A program made the translations under genes and the position numbers. Positions 4,764 through 8,147 of a DNA stretch of 8,147 nt are shown one piece after another (the stretch's first letter is position 1; each line of letters opens with the position of its first letter). The stretch is from Clostridia bacterium (GTDB lineage: Bacteria > Bacillota > Clostridia > Oscillospirales > Acutalibacteraceae): NCBI GenBank assembly GCA_017442445.1, contig JAFRZS010000259.1, forward strand, positions 1 to 8,147, written 5' to 3'. The notes under the pieces were generated by a model. That model saw only the letters and a list, made by a program, of their open reading frames with translations. It searched no databases and had not been told where the DNA came from.

Positions 4764-6352
4764 ATATGAAAAAAATTATTGCAACGGTAATTTCAATTTT
4801 AATAATTCTGAACACTGTAATTTTCGCATCTGCGATAAGTTATGACTCGCCGTTTGATACGGGAACTCTGGCTGTTGAAAGATACCGTATTCCTGCGCTT
4901 TATACATTGAATGACGGATCTGTTTTAGCGTCAGCGGATATGAGATACAGTCACGGTACCGATGCACCTCATAATATAGATATAGCAATCGCAATATCAA
5001 AAGACGGATATGCAAATTGGAATTATCAGGTATTAAATCATTTTGATGATTACAAAGACGGCGTGAGCGATTCGGGCAGCGCATCGTATATAGACTCAGC
5101 TGTTGTGCAGTCAAAAAATACAGGCAGAATTTTTATTGTGTGCGATACCTTCCCCACAGGCGGCGGATATAATCAGGCTCTGAAGGGGACAGGCTTTACT
5201 GAAATCAACGGCAGAAAATATATGCTTCTCACAGACGGAGAAAATACAGATAAGCTCAGCACCTTCAATTATTATATAGGTGAATTTTCAAAAGGTTTTG
5301 CAGATATTTTCACACGCTCGGGGGAGAAAACATCATACAGTGTTGATGCAGTATACCGACTTTATAAAAATTCGCAACCTCTCTATATTACACAGAACGG
5401 TGGGGACAAAAGGGTACAGCAAAATGTTTTTTATAACGCTTCTGAACTTTGCTGTTATCTTACTTCGTACCTTACCATGAAATATTCAGACGATAACGGC
5501 AAAACGTGGAGCAACCCGATAAATCTTTCAGCACAGATAAAAAACGAAAATGAAGGCTTCCTCGGAATTGCACCCGGCAGAGGTTTTGTAACTGAATATA
5601 AGGGAAAAGAAAGAATAATTTTCGCAGTATATGATAATGCCGGAATAAGCGAAAATGTCAGCACAATTTATTCAGACGATAATGGAGTAACATGGCACAG
5701 AGGAGAAGAAACCGACAGGACACTCTCGGTTATGAAAACGAGTGAAGCGCAGATAGTTGACCTCGGAAATGAACTCAGAATGTATGCAAGAAATAATTAT
5801 TGTTATGTGTCTTATGCTGACAGTACCGACGGCGGTGTTACATGGTCGGAGTTTAAATCGGATTACAGCTTATCAGCAAACGGCAATTGTATGTCAAGCT
5901 TTATAAATACCGATAAAAAAGTTGACGGAAAACCTGTAATTCTTGCGTCGTTTCCGTCAGATAATTTTAACCGAGCAAACGGAGTTATAAAAACAGGTAT
6001 AGTCACAGACGGCGATGTTGAATGGATTGCAACATATAATCTCAATGACGGATTTTGTGCGTACTCCTGTATGACACAATTGTCAGACGGAAATATTGCA
6101 ATACTCTATGAAGACGAAGCGGCACATTTAGATTATAAAATTCTTACTATAAATGAAAACGGAAAGCTTTCCGAAATTAACGGAGAAAACATCGAACAAA
6201 AAGAAACGAGCTTCTTTAATAAAGTGCTTGACTTTATAACAAGAAGCTTCGGTGAATTGCTTAATAAAATTTTAAATGATTTATTCGGATTTTTAATCTC
6301 TGTTTCTGATTGCGTGGAAAATGTACTGCTGAGCAATTCCGCGGGTAGATAA
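4760..6352 (+). CDS. Secreted exo-alpha-sialidase (GH33, NanI-like)
   Basis: This 530-residue secreted enzyme is predicted to release terminal sialic acid from glycoconjugates such as mucin. Residues 1-25 are a signal peptide ending ASA (cut likely after Ala25). The beta-propeller catalytic domain covers about 33-465. Its marks are YRIP (42-45, Arg43), DAP with acid/base Asp68, and three Asp boxes at 242-250, 304-312 and 355-362. Others are SEAQIVD (Glu329), YARN (Arg344), NRANG (Arg405) and AYSCMT with nucleophile Tyr435. Together these give the full Arg triad and catalytic trio of Clostridium perfringens NanI. GIAPGRG (269-275) and the inserted segment at about 130-240 also match NanI. There is no carbohydrate-binding module and no LPxTG. 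Instead there is a C-terminal amphipathic tail (about 485-512). The last 19 codons overlap the opposite-strand glycosylase gene. A trans-sialidase (IT-sialidase) variant is possible but not indicated. No nan catabolic gene is in the window. Confidence 0.93.
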   Translation: MNMKKIIATVISILIILNTVIFASAISYDSPFDTGTLAVERYRIPALYTLNDGSVLASADMRYSHGTDAPHNIDIAIAISKDGYANWNYQVLNHFDDYKDGVSDSGSASYIDSAVVQSKNTGRIFIVCDTFPTGGGYNQALKGTGFTEINGRKYMLLTDGENTDKLSTFNYYIGEFSKGFADIFTRSGEKTSYSVDAVYRLYKNSQPLYITQNGGDKRVQQNVFYNASELCCYLTSYLTMKYSDDNGKTWSNPINLSAQIKNENEGFLGIAPGRGFVTEYKGKERIIFAVYDNAGISENVSTIYSDDNGVTWHRGEETDRTLSVMKTSEAQIVDLGNELRMYARNNYCYVSYADSTDGGVTWSEFKSDYSLSANGNCMSSFINTDKKVDGKPVILASFPSDNFNRANGVIKTGIVTDGDVEWIATYNLNDGFCAYSCMTQLSDGNIAILYEDEAAHLDYKILTINENGKLSEINGENIEQKETSFFNKVLDFITRSFGELLNKILNDLFGFLISVSDCVENVLLSNSAGR

Positions 6353-7117
6353 AATTTCTTCGGGGAGTCCGTCGGGGTAGTACTCCGACATAGCTCTTTT
6401 AATCCAGACATCTTCGGGAAAAGCGTCAGCTTTTTTGCACGAATATAAAAGTACACATTCCGAAACCTTAGGGCCTACACCCTTTATTAACTGTAAAGCG
6501 GTGCGGGCCTTTTCTATCGGCATTTTTTCAAGAGCAGACAAATCAACCGTACCGTCCGCAACCTTCTGTGCAGCATCAATTATGTACTTTGCTCTGAAGC
6601 CTGAGCGCAGAGGTGCAAGGTCATCAACAGACAGACCGGCAATTTTTTCAGCAGACGGAAATGCATAAGTTCCGTTTTCAAGTCGTTCACCGAAAGTCAC
6701 GCAAAGTCTGTCTATTATGCCTTTTATTCTCGGAATATTATTGTTCTGCGAAATGATAAAAGAGCAGAGTGCTTCCCATGGCTCCTGATTTAAAACTCTG
6801 ATACCCCGGTAATTTTCAATCGCATCAGATAATGTTTTGTCGCAATTATATATATCGTACAAGCTGTCATAATTGCGGTTTAAATCAAAATAATCTGTCC
6901 AGATGTTAAGAAAATCATCTTCGCTTGTGTTAAAAAATATAACCTCGTCACCCTGCTGATAAAGAGAAAGATATTTTCCGAAAGCCACACCGTGCCACAC
7001 TCTGTCGTTATCCTGATACCAGCGGAAAGACTGACCGCAATCAAGAGAAAGAGCTAAATCAAAGCTGTCTGTCAGCTTAAGATGAATATTTTCATTTTTC
7101 AGGGTATAATTTGTCAT
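6293..7117 (-). CDS. ogg: 8-oxoguanine DNA glycosylase/AP lyase, OGG1 family
   Basis: This 274-residue base-excision-repair enzyme removes oxidised guanine and cuts the DNA backbone by beta-elimination. The OGG N-terminal domain is seen at about 10-105, with CGQSFRW (27-33), the family's characteristic CxQxFRW-type motif. The helix-hairpin-helix GPD domain follows: EALCSFIISQNNNIPRI (115-131), LIKGVGPKVSECVLLYS (210-226) with catalytic Lys217, and FPEDVWIKR (233-241) with catalytic Asp236. All are intact. The start at 7117 has AAGGAG 10 bases upstream. Lys217 marks it as a bifunctional OGG rather than a monofunctional AlkA, which lacks this Lys. It is convergent with the sialidase gene, overlapping its 3' end by 60 bases, and no terminator lies between them. 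I see no clear promoter in the AT-rich DNA upstream. Residues deciding 8-oxoG versus other substrates cannot be judged by eye. Confidence 0.92.
   Translation of the reverse strand: MTNYTLKNENIHLKLTDSFDLALSLDCGQSFRWYQDNDRVWHGVAFGKYLSLYQQGDEVIFFNTSEDDFLNIWTDYFDLNRNYDSLYDIYNCDKTLSDAIENYRGIRVLNQEPWEALCSFIISQNNNIPRIKGIIDRLCVTFGERLENGTYAFPSAEKIAGLSVDDLAPLRSGFRAKYIIDAAQKVADGTVDLSALEKMPIEKARTALQLIKGVGPKVSECVLLYSCKKADAFPEDVWIKRAMSEYYPDGLPEEILSTRGIAQQYIFHAIRNRD
6371..6400 (+). terminator. Possible weak terminator for the sialidase operon, inside ogg
   Basis: In the plus-strand transcript GUCGGGG (6371-6377) pairs with CUCCGAC (6383-6389) around a 5-base loop, including one G-U pair. A short UUUU (6397-6400) follows 7 bases later. 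It starts 18 bases after the sialidase stop. The gap and short U run make it a poor intrinsic terminator, and it may simply reflect the coding sequence of ogg, but no better candidate exists downstream of the sialidase. Confidence 0.3.
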
Positions 7118-7445
7118 AATTTTGTAACTCCTTAGGAAAGATGAATTTACATTATGTATATTATTTATTTTTTTAATTTTTTACTGACATTGTTGATAAG
7201 TCCGAAAATGTTTTAAAATCATGCTAAAATGGGTATCTTGTAAACATTTTGAACATTGTTTTGAACATTTTTCTCACACTAAAGCATACAAACTGTATAT
7301 AAAAAATGTAGAATTTGATATTTTATACACAAAAAATACAGAACTGTGTCTATATATCACGAAGATTGAAATTTTTGGTATGTTTGTATATTCTTTATTG
7401 CAAAAGACAAAAATATCTTTACAAATATGTATTAAAGGTGAGCAA
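7118..7445. other. AT-rich divergent intergenic region with short repeats
   Basis: This 328-base region separates ogg (minus) from the 87-residue protein gene (plus). It is strongly AT-rich. It holds a close direct repeat TTTTGAACATT (7247-7257 and 7259-7269) and a 9-bp inverted repeat AAAATGTTT/AAACATTTT (7205-7213 with 7242-7250). CTGTAT/ATACAG (7293-7298 with 7336-7341) is a weaker inverted repeat. The plus frame stays open from 7221, but the encoded residues are Cys/His/Phe-rich and have no ribosome site, so I do not call it coding. I see no RNA gene or known regulatory RNA. Confidence 0.6.
7366..7392 (+). promoter_or_regulatory. Possible promoter for the 87-residue protein
   Basis: TTGAAA (7366-7371) and TATATT (7387-7392) are separated by 15 bases, shorter than the ideal 17. 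They would start transcription about 45 bases before the ATG at 7446. Other AT-rich boxes in the region could serve equally well. Confidence 0.3.
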
Positions 7446-7709
7446 ATGATAAAGGGAGTAAATCACAGAGTAGTTGAAGTAACAGATACTCAGAGTGAGT
7501 ATTTTGACAGAATAATTTTCTTCGTAAAGCCTGAGCATTGTGATACGAGCGAGGGTAAAATCCGTGAAAAAGCAAAGGTTATAGCCGATGTCGCAACTGC
7601 ACCGCCCCCGTCGAGAATAAAACACGCAAGGCTCAAACGATTTATCAAGCTGTTTTCAGCTGCCGTAATCGGCGCACTGATAACCGCCATCATAATGAGT
7701 ATAAAATAA
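7446..7709 (+). CDS. Small hypothetical protein with a C-terminal membrane helix (87 residues)
   Basis: The start is the ATG at 7446, after an AAAGGTGAG ribosome site (7434-7442). The longer open frame back to 7221 lacks a ribosome site and has implausible composition. Residues 1-30 (MIKGVNHRVVEV, then SEYFDRIIFFVKPE) resemble the opening of short uncharacterised proteins I recall from Clostridia; no function is known to me. Residues 31-50 are charged and helical, 51-56 are APPPSR, 58-66 are basic, and 67-84 form a single hydrophobic helix ending MSIK. This suggests a tail-anchored or single-pass protein with a small cytoplasmic N-terminal part and basic residues next to the membrane. It is followed at once by its own terminator and so is monocistronic. 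Confidence 0.8.
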   Translation: MIKGVNHRVVEVTDTQSEYFDRIIFFVKPEHCDTSEGKIREKAKVIADVATAPPPSRIKHARLKRFIKLFSAAVIGALITAIIMSIK

Positions 7710-7722
7710 TCAATATATTTTC

Positions 7723-7755
7723 ACAGCTTCCTTTTTGTGTAAAGGAAGCTGTTTT
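7723..7755 (+). terminator. Intrinsic terminator of the 87-residue protein gene
   Basis: ACAGCTTCCTTT (7723-7734) and its perfect complement (7741-7752) form a 12-bp stem with a 6-base loop, followed by TTTTCGTT on the plus strand. It starts 13 bases after the stop codon. It also lies just past the end of the convergent acetyltransferase gene, but the minus-strand side has only a poor T run, so its use in that direction is doubtful. Confidence 0.88.
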
Positions 7756-7761
7756 CGTTCA

Positions 7762-8147
7762 TTACAGGTTTTTGCAATATATATTTCTTTTTAATCCGCC
7801 GTATTTGATTTTAGTCAGTTTGAATTCATAGCCTGACTTTATAAAATTATTACTGCTATATTTGTTATCGGGAGAAACTGTTGCGCAAATAAATTTTTTG
7901 CCTTTTTTTATTGCCTCTTTTTCCAGTGCAGACATCAGCTTTCTCTGCAATCCGTTTCCTCTGTATTCAGGAAGAACTATTATGAGTTTCATGTTTATTG
8001 ACTCATTAAGTTCTTCCTTTGTCATTTCTAAATCTAAGCCTATATTCTCCTGAGTTTCTCCTGCATCAAACAAAACTGCAAACGCGATAAGTTTTTCTTT
8101 ATAATATGCGCCAAGGGTGTAGTGCGGCTCCCTCAGACAAGACAGCA
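7762..8147 (-). CDS. GNAT-family N-acetyltransferase, C-terminal part
   Basis: The frame is open from the right edge (first full codon at 8145) to the stop at 7762, giving at least 128 residues of a protein whose N-terminus lies outside the window. YTLGAYYKEKLIAFAVLFDAG is a typical GNAT beta2-beta3 hairpin. MKLIIVLPEYRGNGLQRKLM is motif A: beta4 followed by the RGNGLQ pyrophosphate-binding loop for acetyl-CoA (R/Q-x-x-G-x-G/A form) and helix alpha3. FICATVSPDNKYSSNNFIKSGYEF is motif B, with the beta5 strand, an Asn-rich turn and the usual N..F.K.GF ending. The substrate is unknown; the fold is shared by rimI-like, antibiotic and small-molecule acetyltransferases. A TTG at 8073 could be taken as a start, but that would remove the beta2-beta3 hairpin, so the gene is better read as truncated by the window edge. 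Confidence 0.88.
   Translation of the reverse strand, partial: LSCLREPHYTLGAYYKEKLIAFAVLFDAGETQENIGLDLEMTKEELNESINMKLIIVLPEYRGNGLQRKLMSALEKEAIKKGKKFICATVSPDNKYSSNNFIKSGYEFKLTKIKYGGLKRNIYCKNL

Noticed and set aside
6133..6456. 107-residue minus-strand open frame across the sialidase and ogg ends
   Set aside because: It overlaps two well-supported genes and has no start signal or recognisable domain.
7221..7445. 75-codon in-frame N-terminal extension of the 87-residue protein
   Set aside because: It has no ribosome site, is rich in Cys, His, Phe and Tyr from AT-rich DNA, and a good AAAGGTGAG site precedes the internal ATG.
8071..8073. TTG start for a 103-residue acetyltransferase
   Set aside because: The frame stays open to the window edge and codes the expected GNAT beta2-beta3 hairpin upstream of this codon.

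Overview
This window looks like chromosomal DNA from a low-GC, Gram-positive, probably gut-dwelling member of class Clostridia (Ruminococcaceae/Oscillospiraceae-like). The evidence is AT-rich intergenic DNA, strong AGGAGG- or AAAGGGG-type ribosome sites, Thr/Glu-rich linkers on envelope proteins, a lipoprotein signal, a NanI-like secreted sialidase and a yybP-ykoY manganese riboswitch. This is inferred from style and gene content; there is no rRNA or other taxonomic marker. I see no insertion sequence, phage gene, CRISPR array, tRNA or rRNA.

Layout, left to right. (1) 1-1611, minus strand: an unrecognised lipoprotein gene, then a Mn2+-sensing yybP-ykoY riboswitch with a clear intrinsic terminator, then the first 207 codons of a P-type cation ATPase that runs off the left edge. 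The riboswitch P1 strand and the 5' arm of the terminator are the same bases, so ligand-dependent antitermination can be read directly from the sequence. (2) 1612-2822, plus strand: a membrane-anchored M15B (VanY-like) D,D-carboxypeptidase, divergent from the lipoprotein. It is followed by a possibly structured 3' region and a strong terminator shared with the convergent gene. (3) 2861-3236, minus strand: a 104-residue unrecognised protein with a near-ideal promoter.

(4) 3263-6352, plus strand: a likely three-gene operon. It holds a CpsB/YwqE-type PHP-domain protein-tyrosine phosphatase, then an 88-base GC-richer, foldable leader, then a histidine-phosphatase superfamily enzyme, then (4-base ATGA overlap) a secreted GH33 sialidase with all catalytic residues present. 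(5) 6293-7117, minus strand: an OGG1-type 8-oxoguanine DNA glycosylase whose 3' end overlaps the sialidase 3' end by 60 bases. (6) 7118-7445: an AT-rich intergenic stretch with short repeats. (7) 7446-7752, plus strand: an 87-residue protein with a C-terminal membrane helix and its terminator. (8) 7762-8147, minus strand: the C-terminal part of a GNAT acetyltransferase that runs off the right edge.

Functionally the window mixes metal homeostasis (Mn2+ riboswitch and exporter), envelope work (carboxypeptidase, lipoprotein, sialidase), phosphate-ester signalling or metabolism (PHP and histidine phosphatases) and base-excision repair. The best-supported regulatory system is the Mn2+ riboswitch, which is a known class. 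The least explained parts are the leader at 4031-4118, the foldable 3' region at 2681-2774, and the sialidase C-terminal tail that runs into the antisense of the glycosylase gene.
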